A stretch of 56,231 bases of DNA from Aquibacillus koreensis (GCF_025154055.1 NZ_JAOALK010000009.1:1-56231), one strand, 5' to 3'. Positions 43,014 through 51,880 are shown, numbered from the stretch's first letter. The notes: generated from the sequence alone by a model not told the origin. Numbers and translations: made by a program.

Positions 43014-43868
43014 ATGAAGGTTTTAGTAACTGGTTACACTGGTCAACTTGGTTATGATGTTGTACGGGAAGGTAAAAACCGCGGAATTAGTATGCTAGGA
43101 ATAGGAAGAGAAGATTTAGACATTACTAATGAAGCAGAAGTATATCAATATGTACAAAAAGCAAATCCTGATGTAATCATTCATTGTGCTGCATATACAG
43201 CAGTTGATAAAGCCGAGGATGATAAAGAAACATGTTGGGATGTAAATGTACTAGGGACAAAATTTATTGCTATAGCAGCTAATAAAGTAAATGCAAAACT
43301 TATGTATATTAGTACTGATTATGTTTTTGACGGTAAGGGTGAAAGTCCATTTACAGAGGCAGACATACCTAATCCAGTCGGGTATTATGGTTTAACGAAA
43401 TATGAAGGAGAAAAGATTCTAAAAGATTTACTTGATGAGCATTTTATCGTTCGTATTTCATGGGTATTCGGAATAAATGGACATAACTTTATAAGAACAA
43501 TGCTTAGATTGTCTGAGACTCGTAATGAACTAAATGTTGTCGGAGATCAATATGGTTCACCAACGTATACATTTGATTTAGCACGATTATTAATTGATAT
43601 GATTCAAACGGAAAAGTATGGCGTATACCATGCATCAAACGAAGGTTTTTGTACATGGGCAGAGTTTGCTTCTGAAATCTTTCAACAAACTAAAAAAGAT
43701 GTTACAGTAAATTCAATTTCGACTGAAGAATATCCAACACGTGCTGTGAGACCAAAAAACTCACGCATGTCAAAACAAAAACTGGTTGATAATGGGTTCG
43801 ACCCATTACCAAAGTGGCAGGATGCTTTAAAACATTATTTAAATGAATTAGCACAAGAGGTGAAATAA
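43014..43868 (+). CDS. rmlD: dTDP-4-dehydrorhamnose reductase
   Basis: The protein is 284 aa. RmlD signatures: VLVTGYTGQLGYDVVREG, HCAAYTAVDKAEDD, STDYVFDGKGESPF, YGLTKYEGEK (YxxxK) and RISWVFG. It reduces the 4-keto group to give dTDP-L-rhamnose. The rmlB start codon follows the stop directly. Confidence 0.96.
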   Translation: MKVLVTGYTGQLGYDVVREGKNRGISMLGIGREDLDITNEAEVYQYVQKANPDVIIHCAAYTAVDKAEDDKETCWDVNVLGTKFIAIAANKVNAKLMYISTDYVFDGKGESPFTEADIPNPVGYYGLTKYEGEKILKDLLDEHFIVRISWVFGINGHNFIRTMLRLSETRNELNVVGDQYGSPTYTFDLARLLIDMIQTEKYGVYHASNEGFCTWAEFASEIFQQTKKDVTVNSISTEEYPTRAVRPKNSRMSKQKLVDNGFDPLPKWQDALKHYLNELAQEVK

Positions 43869-44888
43869 GTGACACGAAAAAAAATTCTTGTTACAGGTGG
43901 TGCCGGGTTTATCGGTGGTAACTTTGTTCAATATTTAGTGGACAAGTATCCCCAATATGACATTTATAATTTAGATTTATTAACCTATGCTGGGGATTTA
44001 ATAAAGCACAAACATATTGAAGCAAAAGATAATTATCACTTTGTTAGAGCAGACATTGCTGATCGTGAAACAATAATGGGGATTTTTGGGAAAGAAAAAT
44101 TTGACTACGTTGTTCATTTTGCTGCCGAAAGCCATGTTGACCGCTCCATTACAGATCCAGGGGTTTTTGTGCAAACGAATGTAGTCGGTACACAAGTTTT
44201 ATTAGATGCATCAAGAGCAGTTGATGTTAAAAAATTTGTTCACGTGTCAACAGATGAAGTATATGGCGAGTTAGATTTTGATCCTACTACATTTTTTACA
44301 GAAGAGACTCCGCTACAGCCCAATAGTCCATATAGTGCAAGTAAAGCATCATCAGATTTATTAGTACGTGCGTATAATGAAACTTATGGGTTACCAGTAA
44401 ATATTACTCGCTGTTCGAATAACTACGGGCCATACCATTTTCCTGAAAAATTGATTCCTTTAACAATTTCACGGGTGTTAAATGGACAAAAGGTGCCTGT
44501 TTATGGTGACGGAAAAAACATCCGAGATTGGTTACATGTGATTGATCACTGTGCAGCGATAGATTTAGTACTACATGAAGGTGTAAATGGTGAAGTTTAT
44601 AACGTAGGTGGCCATAATGAACGGACCAACTTAGAAGTAGTTAAAACGATAATAAAAACTTTAGGTAAATCCGAAGAGTTAATTGAATTTGTTAAAGATC
44701 GACTAGGTCACGATAAACGTTATGCAATAGACCCTACGAAACTTGAAAATTTGGGTTGGAAACCTACTTACACATTTGATACCGGAATTGCACAAACCAT
44801 ACAATGGTACTTAGATAATCAGGACTGGTGGGAGCAAATCTTAAGTGGAGAATATCAGAATTATTTTGAGAAACAGTATAACATTTAA
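43869..44888 (+). CDS. rmlB: dTDP-glucose 4,6-dehydratase
   Basis: The protein is 339 aa from GTG at 43869, immediately after the rmlD stop, with AGAGGTG upstream. It has LVTGGAGFIGGNFVQYLV, HFAAESHVDRSI, STDEVYGEL, YSASKASSDLLVRAY (YxxxK) and CSNNYGPYHFPEKLIPL, typical of RmlB. It converts dTDP-glucose to the 4-keto-6-deoxy form. Confidence 0.96.
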   Translation: MTRKKILVTGGAGFIGGNFVQYLVDKYPQYDIYNLDLLTYAGDLIKHKHIEAKDNYHFVRADIADRETIMGIFGKEKFDYVVHFAAESHVDRSITDPGVFVQTNVVGTQVLLDASRAVDVKKFVHVSTDEVYGELDFDPTTFFTEETPLQPNSPYSASKASSDLLVRAYNETYGLPVNITRCSNNYGPYHFPEKLIPLTISRVLNGQKVPVYGDGKNIRDWLHVIDHCAAIDLVLHEGVNGEVYNVGGHNERTNLEVVKTIIKTLGKSEELIEFVKDRLGHDKRYAIDPTKLENLGWKPTYTFDTGIAQTIQWYLDNQDWWEQILSGEYQNYFEKQYNI

Positions 44889-44931
44889 ATCACCTTACTA
44901 ATATTTATTAGAGGGAAGAGGTAATAGTTAG

Positions 44932-46098
44932 ATGAAAATTACAATAGCCGGAACAGGATATGTGGGGTTATCAAATGCTATATTACTAGCTCAACATAAT
45001 GAAGTAATAGCATTAGATATCATACAAGAAAAAGTAGATATGCTTAATAATAAAAGGTCTCCTATAATAGATAATGAGATTGAAGACTTTCTAGCATCAA
45101 AAGAATTGAACTTAACCGCTACAACGGACAATTATAAAGCATTTAAAGATGCAGAGTACGTAATTATTTCTACACCTACAAACTATGACCCGGAAAAAAA
45201 TTATTTTAATACTAGAACTGTGGAGGCTGTTATTGCCAATGTTTTATCTATTAACCCAGATGCAGTGATGGTCATTAAGTCTACAGTTCCGGTAGGTTAT
45301 ACAGAAGCAGTACGAGAAAAATTTGAGACCGAAAATATAATCTTTTCACCAGAGTTTTTACGAGAAGGTAAAGCATTATATGATAACTTGTATCCTTCAA
45401 GAATTGTTGTTGGGGAACAGTCTGAAAGAGCAAAAGTTTTTGCTGATTTATTAGTTGAAGGTGCTTTAAAAGAAAATATAGATGTCTTGTTTACTAATTC
45501 AACAGAAGCAGAAGCTATTAAACTTTTTGCAAATACTTACTTAGCAATGAGAGTTGCTTTCTTTAATGAGCTAGACTCTTATGCGGAAGTAAGAGGATTA
45601 GATACTAAACAGATTATCGATGGTGTTGGACTAGATCCGCGAATAGGTACACACTATAATAATCCTTCATTTGGATACGGTGGTTACTGCCTTCCTAAAG
45701 ATACAAAGCAGCTATTGGCTAATTATGAAGATGTTCCAAATAATATCATGGCAGCAATAGTGGATGCCAACAGAACAAGAAAAGATCATGTTGCTGAAAT
45801 GATTATCAAAAGAAGGCCTAAAGTTGTAGGAATCTACCGTCTTACGATGAAAATGGATTCTGATAACTTTAGACAATCTGCTATTCAAGGGGTTATGAAG
45901 CGCATAAAAGCTAAGGGCATTGAAGTCGTTGTGTATGAGCCAGCGCTTCAAGATGATACATTCTATAATTCTAGAGTGATTAATAACTTCGAAGAGTTTA
46001 AGAGAGTATCAGATGTTATTGTTGCGAATCGATTATCTGATGATTTACGTGAAGTTGAGGATAAGGTATATACTAGGGATTTATTTAGCAGAGATTAA
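44932..46098 (+). CDS. ugd: UDP-glucose 6-dehydrogenase
   Basis: The protein is 388 aa, the size of the short E. coli Ugd type. [20 protein letters not shown] (NAD fold), [33 protein letters not shown] and the catalytic Cys in [16 protein letters not shown] are intact. It oxidises UDP-glucose from GalU to UDP-glucuronic acid, so the polymer may contain a uronic acid besides legionaminic acid. It is the last gene of the polysaccharide locus, followed by a strong terminator. Confidence 0.93.
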   Translation: MKITIAGTGYVGLSNAILLAQHNEVIALDIIQEKVDMLNNKRSPIIDNEIEDFLASKELNLTATTDNYKAFKDAEYVIISTPTNYDPEKNYFNTRTVEAVIANVLSINPDAVMVIKSTVPVGYTEAVREKFETENIIFSPEFLREGKALYDNLYPSRIVVGEQSERAKVFADLLVEGALKENIDVLFTNSTEAEAIKLFANTYLAMRVAFFNELDSYAEVRGLDTKQIIDGVGLDPRIGTHYNNPSFGYGGYCLPKDTKQLLANYEDVPNNIMAAIVDANRTRKDHVAEMIIKRRPKVVGIYRLTMKMDSDNFRQSAIQGVMKRIKAKGIEVVVYEPALQDDTFYNSRVINNFEEFKRVSDVIVANRLSDDLREVEDKVYTRDLFSRD

Positions 46099-46142
46099 GG
46101 TATTGTTTATTATATAGTTCCTTTTTACCTTATTAAGGTACA

Positions 46143-46184
46143 AATACCCGTTGGGCAATTGCTCGGCGGGTATCTTTTTTTTGC
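46143..46184 (+). terminator. Intrinsic terminator closing the polysaccharide locus
   Basis: ATACCCG pairs with CGGGTAT, with an inner partial stem, followed by eight T. Marks the boundary to the accessory region. Confidence 0.9.
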
Positions 46185-46192
46185 ATAAAAAA

Positions 46193-46204
46193 GAACATAC
46201 GTTC
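46193..46204. promoter_or_regulatory. LexA/SOS-type box upstream of HNH nuclease
   Basis: AGAACATACGTTCT fits the Gram-positive SOS box (CGAACRNRYGTTYG) at all central positions, with only the outer bases differing. It lies about 120 bases before the nuclease ATG and the same 12-mer recurs at 48025. Confidence 0.6.
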
Positions 46205-46267
46205 TTTCTGAGTCGTTATAAAACTTATTTCATCAAATATTAAACTTTCTATTTTAGAAAGTAACGC

Positions 46268-46297
46268 TTGACCCATGATTGTTTAAAGGCGTATAAT
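46268..46297 (+). promoter_or_regulatory. Sigma-A promoter of the HNH nuclease gene
   Basis: TTGACC and TATAAT separated by 18 bases, about 27 bases before the ATG. The LexA-type box is about 60 bases upstream of the -35 rather than on it, so SOS control would need a second promoter or looping. Confidence 0.6.
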
Positions 46298-46323
46298 TCC
46301 AATATAGAAAGAAGGTGACGTAA

Positions 46324-47658
46324 ATGGAAATCCCAAATATCGGTCCAATTATTAAATCTTACAGGGATAATCACAATATTAAACAAGTTGATTTGGCTAA
46401 ACAATTAGATCTTAACGTTCCCGCACTTTCAAAAATAGAATCAGGAAAGCAAAAAGCTGATTCAACAGTATTGATTAAGTTCCTGAATATATCAAAGGAA
46501 TTTAATAAAGTGTTTGACTTCACATCTATTTTTTCTGAGCAGGACGAACCTGTTCCGAAAAATAAAACAGAACTTTTAGATATGTTCTTTAACGTTTGTG
46601 AAAATTATCCGAATGCTGTAAAGGAAACTTTTACAAAGCATAAAATAGGGAACGTTATAAGAAATGAACTACCGCAGAAATTACTTGAATCGGCAAACTT
46701 AAGCCCTGAAGAATATAAAGCTTATGGAAGTGTTGGGAAAGGTGCATGGGCTAAAATTCCATGGATTTCATTTATGTTAAGGAATATTACGGAAAGTACG
46801 CAAAAAGGGTTCTTTGTTACTTATCTATTTAAAAACAATGGAAAAGGATTTTATTTATCCTTAAACCAAGGGTATGTCTATTATCAGGAGCAATTTAATA
46901 GTGAAGCAAAAGAAAAGATGCAAGAGGTTACTGATTACCTTAAAAATGAGCTAAGAACCATCAATCTTCGGTTAAATTTGGAAGAAATTGATTTAGAGCT
47001 TGATAGTCCCCTTGCAGCTTCTTATGAAAAAGGTCATATCATAGGTACATATTATGATATTTCCAACATGCCTGATGAGGAATCGTTTTTAAATGATTTT
47101 AAGATGATCATGCTTGCTTATAGTGAATTAGAGGGAATAATGAATGGCTTTGCATATGAATCTTTTATTGAAAGTATCTTAAATTACAAAAGCTTGGATC
47201 ACGTAGCATATGTCGAGCAGGAAATGTATCAACCTGACATAATCGTACAAAACAAGGAAACAGGAGATACAAATTTTATAGAGGTAAAGTCACCTAAAAA
47301 AGCTATGCCTCGACGAAATGTGCTAGCAGTGCGAGAAGCATTAAAGAATGCTGAATATCAATGTGAATTCGACCCTGGCCATTTTACTTTTATAGCAAAT
47401 AACGGTAAGCCGTATGTGGAAGGTCATCATTTAATCCCGATTAGAGAATACAATCGGTTTGATAACAACATAGATAACCCGAGTAACATTGTGGCACTCT
47501 GTCCAAATTGCCATCGAGCTCTGGAGTTGGGACCAAAAGAGTTAAAGGAAAAAATGCTTAGAAAGCTCTTTTACAACAAGATTGAAAGCTTAGAACAGCA
47601 GGGCATGGAAATAACCTTTAGTGAACTACTGGAAATGTATAATATCAAACGTGACTAG
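46324..47658 (+). CDS. HTH-MrcB_N(DUF3578)-HNH nuclease, candidate modification-dependent restriction enzyme
   Basis: The protein is 444 aa. Residues about 8-60 are an XRE-type helix-turn-helix (IKQVDLAKQLDLNVPALSKIESGK). About 110-270 resembles the MrcB N-terminal/DUF3578 domain (GSVGKGAWAKIPWISFM, FYLSLNQGYVYY). A middle stretch reads QPDIIVQ...NFIEVKSP (about 303-321), like the D-ExK core of PD-(D/E)xK nucleases. The C-terminus is an HNH domain (about 365-405: VEGHHLIPI, NIVALCPNCHRALELG). The plan fits a standalone type IV-like restriction or genome-defence nuclease. AAGGTGACG precedes the ATG. Com-like genes follow 11 bases later. Domain calls are by motif; the target is unknown. Confidence 0.8.
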   Translation: MEIPNIGPIIKSYRDNHNIKQVDLAKQLDLNVPALSKIESGKQKADSTVLIKFLNISKEFNKVFDFTSIFSEQDEPVPKNKTELLDMFFNVCENYPNAVKETFTKHKIGNVIRNELPQKLLESANLSPEEYKAYGSVGKGAWAKIPWISFMLRNITESTQKGFFVTYLFKNNGKGFYLSLNQGYVYYQEQFNSEAKEKMQEVTDYLKNELRTINLRLNLEEIDLELDSPLAASYEKGHIIGTYYDISNMPDEESFLNDFKMIMLAYSELEGIMNGFAYESFIESILNYKSLDHVAYVEQEMYQPDIIVQNKETGDTNFIEVKSPKKAMPRRNVLAVREALKNAEYQCEFDPGHFTFIANNGKPYVEGHHLIPIREYNRFDNNIDNPSNIVALCPNCHRALELGPKELKEKMLRKLFYNKIESLEQQGMEITFSELLEMYNIKRD

Positions 47659-47669
47659 GAGGAAAATTT

Positions 47670-47864
47670 ATGATAAGGGATATAAATGTAAAAAGAGTAG
47701 AGTGCCCTGCATGTGGACAAAGGCTAATGGATAAGGAAACTGATGCATCTGGTAGAGTTCATGTGAAATGTACTAAAAGTAAGCATGTGTGGCAGGTTAA
47801 TTTAAGAACAGATGAATTTAAATTAATAAGTGGAAAAGCTATACCGAGACGAGAAGGAGCCTAA
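47670..47864 (+). CDS. Com-like small zinc-binding protein (copy 1)
   Basis: The protein is 64 aa. The pattern VKRVECPACGQRLMDKE, then HVKCTKSKHVWQVNL and the tail SGKAIPRREGA, resembles phage Mu Com-type zinc-finger regulators (CPxC...KCxxC/H); here the last pair is C-K-S-K-H. It starts 11 bases after the HNH gene with AGGAGG, so they are probably co-transcribed. Com proteins bind mRNA to permit translation of a DNA-modification gene. A paralogue lies 250 bases downstream. The last codons overlap the first of four TACCGAG hairpin elements. Confidence 0.7.
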   Translation: MIRDINVKRVECPACGQRLMDKETDASGRVHVKCTKSKHVWQVNLRTDEFKLISGKAIPRREGA

Positions 47865-47928
47865 TGAGCTACCTTAAGTGCCGGATAACTGTTAGGAACT
47901 AAACTAATGGTTATCCGGCTCTTTTTTT
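47842..47928 (+). repeat. TACCGAG-CCGGA hairpin element, copy A
   Basis: The unit starts TACCGAGACGAGAAGGAGCC (inside the 3' end of the Com-like gene), continues GAGCTACCTTAAGTG, then a stem GCCGGATAAC...GTTATCCGGC and a run of T. The distal part is an intrinsic terminator. Three related units follow within 700 bases. Confidence 0.7.
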
Positions 47929-48024
47929 GTTTCCATGAAAGTTGTGTTTTGAAAGCAATTTTAGCCTGTTGTGACCAAGTATTCTAGTTTCAACTACATT
48001 TTTTCGTAGTTTTAACTCTATACA

Positions 48025-48036
48025 GAACATACGTTC
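48025..48036. promoter_or_regulatory. LexA/SOS-type box with -10, upstream of Com-like copy 2
   Basis: GAACATACGTTC is identical to the box at 46193 and is followed within five bases by TATAAAATG, a -10-like element. LexA binding there would cover the promoter. Confidence 0.6.
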
Positions 48037-48115
48037 TTATATAAAATGTAAATATGTAGTTGCATATAAAATTTAACAGATGTCTTTTTTCAGCATCACA
48101 GTGGGAGGAAAATAA

Positions 48116-48316
48116 ATGACAAGTAAAACCAATATTAAAAGAGTAGAGTGCCCCGTCTGTAGTAATAGACTTTTAGATAAGGTACAAGGAGCAAAAGGAT
48201 TAGTTCAATCCAAATGCCAAAGATGTAAAAGGGTGTGGGAAATAGATTTAGATACAAATGAATTTACATTGTTAAGTGGAAAAGCTATACCGAGACGATA
48301 TGGAGCCAGTGAATAA
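48116..48316 (+). CDS. Com-like small zinc-binding protein (copy 2)
   Basis: The protein is 66 aa and a clear paralogue of the preceding protein: IKRVECPVCSNRLLDK, VQSKCQRCKRVWEIDL and SGKAIPRRYGASE. Here all four zinc Cys are present (CPxC and CxxC), making it the more canonical Com-like copy. GGGAGG is upstream, and it has its own SOS-boxed promoter. Its final codons again overlap a TACCGAG hairpin element. Role unknown; an RNA- or DNA-binding regulator is the best guess. Confidence 0.75.
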   Translation: MTSKTNIKRVECPVCSNRLLDKVQGAKGLVQSKCQRCKRVWEIDLDTNEFTLLSGKAIPRRYGASE

Positions 48317-48382
48317 TAAAGTCACCGAGCTACCTTAAGGGCCGGATACTATCGATTTAGATGATAGTATCCGGTCTTTTTT
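48287..48382 (+). repeat. TACCGAG-CCGGA hairpin element, copy B
   Basis: It has TACCGAGACGATATGGAGCC, then CACCGAGCTACCTTAAGGG, then a 12-bp stem CCGGATACTATC/GATAGTATCCGG and a T-run. It follows the same plan as copies A, C and D, with a longer middle. Confidence 0.75.
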
Positions 48383-48412
48383 ACTTTGTTTTAAAAGTTC
48401 ATACCACGATTA

Positions 48413-48489
48413 TACCGAGCGAGGAATCAAAGGAATTACCCAGGCCGGATAGTCGCTTCTTTTTTTTTAGAGGCGATTACCAGGTTTTT
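48413..48489 (+). repeat. TACCGAG-CCGGA hairpin element, copy C
   Basis: TACCGAGCGAGGAATC, then a TTACCCAGGCCGGATAGTCGC arm pairing with GCGATTACC behind a T-rich loop, then TTTTTG. It is the most diverged copy and has no open reading frame in front of it. Confidence 0.55.
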
Positions 48490-48515
48490 GTGTTCCTTGG
48501 ATTTTAAATATTTTG

Positions 48516-48608
48516 TACCGAGCAACGGAGTCGTGGTGAACTACCTAATGGCCGGACAATGGTTAATCCTGATATTTATTCAGGAAAGCTATTGTCCGGT
48601 CTTTTTTT
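48516..48608 (+). repeat. TACCGAG-CCGGA hairpin element, copy D
   Basis: TACCGAGCAACGGAGTC, GTGGTGAACTACCTAATGG, then CCGGACAAT...ATTGTCCGG with an internal hairpin in the loop, ending in seven T. It has no reading frame of its own and lies ahead of a very short open frame. Confidence 0.7.
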
Positions 48609-48659
48609 GTATCTTTTTTCCCTCTGCGGCTCCTTGCCGGGCCATGGGAGGAAAAGAGA

Positions 48660-48761
48660 ATGAGTGAGTTTTTTATCAAGATCGGCAAGGAGAAGGTCAC
48701 AGTGAGCGAGGAGATTATCAACGGTAATGATTTTATGTTCAGTGCATTGATAGGTATTTAG
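48660..48761 (+). CDS. 33-aa peptide, probable truncated phage/ICE-type protein
   Basis: GGGAGGAAAAG precedes ATG and 33 codons beginning MSEFFIKIGKEKVTVSEEII. That start resembles small sigma-factor-like proteins of integrative elements (KVxGExIxVSEEV), which are normally over 100 aa, so the frame is likely truncated. It lies after the fourth hairpin element. It could also be a free-standing peptide. Confidence 0.35.
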   Translation: MSEFFIKIGKEKVTVSEEIINGNDFMFSALIGI

Positions 48762-48815
48762 GGTGTTCTATGAAAGGAAATAGTGCAGGTAAAAATCTAT
48801 TGTTAACTAAGAGTA

Positions 48816-48844
48816 TATTATTTTAATCGTTGATTAAAATAATA
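48816..48844. promoter_or_regulatory. Perfect 13-bp inverted repeat upstream of recombinase
   Basis: TATTATTTTAATC and GATTAAAATAATA are exact inverted copies separated by GTT. It lies 30 bases before the recombinase ATG. It could be an operator, a recombinase binding site or an RNA hairpin; which one is not decided by the sequence. Confidence 0.6.
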
Positions 48845-48873
48845 AATTATATTTAACTCGAGGAGGAGAATGG

Positions 48874-50628
48874 ATGCAAAGAAAACCAAGTACGCTATTT
48901 ATTTCTAATTTTCATAATGAGTTAAAGCAGGATATGTCATCATTTCCTGCCCAGATAATATCTAGAGATGGGGATGTATCCTTTCAAGAGAGGGATGATA
49001 CGTATTTTTTAGATAATAATAAATGGGGACTAGACAAAATACGCGGGGTCAATCAATTTAAACTGATGGTTGATAGTAGCCCGACAATTAGAAAAAATAT
49101 TAAATTCCAGCTGGAAGAGCCCTCGTTAAATCTAGAAGTAAAGTATATTTTCTTTAACCGTCTATTTAATAATCAATGGAAGTTAACAACAATGTTCCAA
49201 TCTATTCAGAATCCAATAAGGCGTCTAACAGAGTTTATAAATGAAAATAAAAAGGGCTTAATGTCATTTCTTCATCTAAATATTAACGAGGATGAAAAGG
49301 AATATATTGATTGGTTACAAAAGAAAGGACTTAAGACAAAACGATTGAAGAGACGGCAACCACCACATAATGATGTTGTATTTCACACATCTGTCGCATC
49401 GATTATGAGAGTGGTATATTCGGAACTTGCTAAATTCGCAAAACTGGAGCAGCCTAAGCCACGAAGGATACCAAAGCAACGTGAAGAATGGAAGAAAGAT
49501 AGGTGGGACGTTCGTAACTTATATAAGGTGTATGGGATTGAATATAATAAAACAATTTCCGAATACACAATTGATTTTTCTAGGATTGAGATTCCAAGGA
49601 TTCGAAATGAAGTAAAGAATTACTTTAAGCAAAGGTTACTTAGTAAACACAAATTTGCATGGGGTACGGCGAAGAACTATATAACAACCCTTACTCGGTT
49701 TTTCCATTTCCTACATAAGCTAGAACCTAATTGGAAGAACATAAAGGGATTAAAGCGAAACCATATTGTTAAATTTATTGAATACTTACATGCTTATATA
49801 ACGAATCCTAAAGGGGGAAAATCTAATAATCCAGAAGCGCTTGTTGCAAAAAATCTTGTAATAATAGAGAAGTTTCTATCAGATATGCAGCGCTATGGTT
49901 ATAAAATTGCTCCCAGGATAGATGTGAGAAACTTGCTATTCCCAGAAGATATTCCAAGACAAAAGAGAAAGTCGATTCATCAAATAGATTTTATTCCAGA
50001 CTTTGTATTAAAACAACTGTTCAAACATATCCATGATTTACGCCCTGATGTTAGAGCAGTTATTATGATAGCTTTCAAAACAGGATTGAGGATATCGGAT
50101 ATACTAACATTAAAAAGCGACTGCATTATTAAACTTGATAACCAATACTGGTTGGAGGCAAATATCCGGAAGAGTAAAATCAAAGGGCATCGTATCCCAA
50201 TTGATCATCATTTGGTTAGGATAGTAGAATCTATTATTGAAATTAACAAATCATACTTTAACCCAGAAGGTTATTTGTTTGTTAAAACTAAAGGGCCACG
50301 TAAAGGACAGACAATTAATCAAACCTATATCCGAGCACATTTAGGAGAACTTGCTAAACGTAATCAGATTAAAGATGAATCTGAACGATTGTTTCATTTT
50401 AGAACGCACCAATTTCGCCATACCTTCGCTTTGAAAATGTTAAGTGGCGGAGCAGACCTTCTCACAGTTCAAGATATAATGGCACATAGATCTCCTGAAG
50501 CAACATTATCGTACGTAAGAGTCTTGGATGAAACAAAGCGAGAAGTCTTTGATTCTGTAGTTCAAAATGGAGAGTTTGATTTTGAATTTGAGGAGAAATA
50601 TGGGTGCGATTCACTTGCACCCAATTAA
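48874..50628 (+). CDS. Large tyrosine recombinase/integrase
   Basis: The protein is 584 aa. The N-terminal ~220 residues are unfamiliar and basic. A SAM-like core-binding domain follows (about 240-355: WGTAKNYITTLTRFFHFL), then the catalytic domain with Arg in KTGLRISDILTLK (about 404), Lys in IRKSKIKGHRIPID, HxxR in RTHQFRHTFALKM (about 513), His in MAHRSPEATLSYVRV and the Tyr nucleophile (about 547). The length is nearer Tn554 TnpA/TnpB-type recombinases than phage integrases. GAGGAGG precedes the ATG. No partner transposition genes are adjacent. It supports a mobile origin for the right-hand region; element ends are not identified. Confidence 0.88.
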   Translation: MQRKPSTLFISNFHNELKQDMSSFPAQIISRDGDVSFQERDDTYFLDNNKWGLDKIRGVNQFKLMVDSSPTIRKNIKFQLEEPSLNLEVKYIFFNRLFNNQWKLTTMFQSIQNPIRRLTEFINENKKGLMSFLHLNINEDEKEYIDWLQKKGLKTKRLKRRQPPHNDVVFHTSVASIMRVVYSELAKFAKLEQPKPRRIPKQREEWKKDRWDVRNLYKVYGIEYNKTISEYTIDFSRIEIPRIRNEVKNYFKQRLLSKHKFAWGTAKNYITTLTRFFHFLHKLEPNWKNIKGLKRNHIVKFIEYLHAYITNPKGGKSNNPEALVAKNLVIIEKFLSDMQRYGYKIAPRIDVRNLLFPEDIPRQKRKSIHQIDFIPDFVLKQLFKHIHDLRPDVRAVIMIAFKTGLRISDILTLKSDCIIKLDNQYWLEANIRKSKIKGHRIPIDHHLVRIVESIIEINKSYFNPEGYLFVKTKGPRKGQTINQTYIRAHLGELAKRNQIKDESERLFHFRTHQFRHTFALKMLSGGADLLTVQDIMAHRSPEATLSYVRVLDETKREVFDSVVQNGEFDFEFEEKYGCDSLAPN

Positions 50629-50794
50629 AGTTGCTCTATAACTAATATGAGTGGTGCTGTTGTATGGAAGTTCTTGTTTTACTTACATAAGTGTCAATAA
50701 TTCTCCTGTGTAATAGCAGAAATGTGATATAAATAAGTAAGAAGAATGATTAACAGAAGTCTATGGAAGAGTAAAAAATAAAATGGAGTGGTGT

Positions 50795-51388
50795 ATGGTG
50801 TTGACATACGAACAGATCGTAAATCAATTAATGACTGCCTTAATTTCAAATGAACTTAAGGCGCATAACGTAAAGAATAAATTAGAAATAAGTTCGCTAG
50901 ATAAAGAATTTTCATGCACATGTGTTCTGGGGAAAAATAAAGCTCCTCATCTTGTGCGGGCAAAATTATCATTTGAATGGGATTCACACTTAACCGCTAC
51001 ATCTGTTTATGGAAGTGATTGTTCTTTTTATCATGATGATTCTATAGAGTGTATGCATGATGAAGTTGAGGCCAATGCTTCGATTGAGTTTGGAATAGCT
51101 TATAATATTGCAATTGCAAAAGGATATGAAAATGAATCTCAAAAGATTTACAGTGAACTAATGAAAGTATTTAAAGGCATTATGGAGCATGAAAATTTCC
51201 CGAATATAACATGGGAGGTCACGGTCAATAACGAAGGAATGACATTTGTTTCATCTATAAATGCTACCCAGTATTGGGAAATTGATGTTGCAAATACACA
51301 AATAATATCTTTTGATGGCATTCTTGAAGAAGTTTATCATATTCTTCAAGGAATAGAGGAACTACCGTTTATTGAGAAGGGAGAATAA
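50795..51388 (+). CDS. Hypothetical protein
   Basis: The protein is 197 aa from the ATG at 50795, which has GGAGTGG upstream; an ATG at 50783 overlaps this site. It is acidic and has no signal peptide or membrane helix. Visible features are a mixed alpha/beta pattern, SCTCVLG and DCSFYHDDSIECMHDEVEA, a Cys/His-containing acidic loop. No family was recognised. It is monocistronic, behind the recombinase. Confidence 0.65.
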   Translation: MVLTYEQIVNQLMTALISNELKAHNVKNKLEISSLDKEFSCTCVLGKNKAPHLVRAKLSFEWDSHLTATSVYGSDCSFYHDDSIECMHDEVEANASIEFGIAYNIAIAKGYENESQKIYSELMKVFKGIMEHENFPNITWEVTVNNEGMTFVSSINATQYWEIDVANTQIISFDGILEEVYHILQGIEELPFIEKGE

Positions 51389-51880
51389 ATAAGCTGGAAG
51401 TTGGTGATAATTCCAGTGCCAGCCGTGAACGAATTGGAGCAACCATTTTGGTGAAAGAATACCACTACATATAAAACAGAGGAAGATCACTCTATCAATG
51501 ACCCATGTTCAGGGTTCTAGGTTAATTATTCCTTGGTAGGAGGCCTATTTTGGTGCCTGGTATCACCGTAAATTGACGGGATTTGTCGGTTGGGTGGTGA
51601 TTTTCAATGACAGCTTTACTTTCTATAACAACCGTCTATTACGTATTCCGCTATGTTTTGGTATTAGAGTTGAAAGTTTTATCCATAATGGATGATAAGG
51701 TAGATATGAAGAGGTTAGAATTGTATTTCGCTATATTTGAGAGTCTTTTTGCCTGGAAAATAAACGGATCAGTATGAACTGTTGTACTCCCTCGACATAA
51801 GACTAAACTTGTTGAGGGATGTTGCCAGATTGTACTAGAAATGCAAAAATGAATGCTTTTTGACATTCTATAAAGAGATA
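51389..51880. other. Intergenic stretch with one short palindromic repeat
   Basis: No gene is supported: frames are broken on both strands. It contains a copy of the TGGTGCC repeat at 51551 (separate entry). The rest has a weak hairpin TCCCTCGAC/GTTGAGGGA at about 51788-51820, and resembles decayed coding sequence, but no family could be named. Confidence 0.5.
51551..51589 (+). repeat. TGGTGCC-type dispersed palindromic repeat, copy 1
   Basis: TGGTGCCTGGTATCACCGTA followed by AATTGACGGGATTTGTCGG. The first half is a self-complementary TGGTGcc/ggtAtCA stem. Three related copies lie at 53683, 54164 and 56020. Confidence 0.7.
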
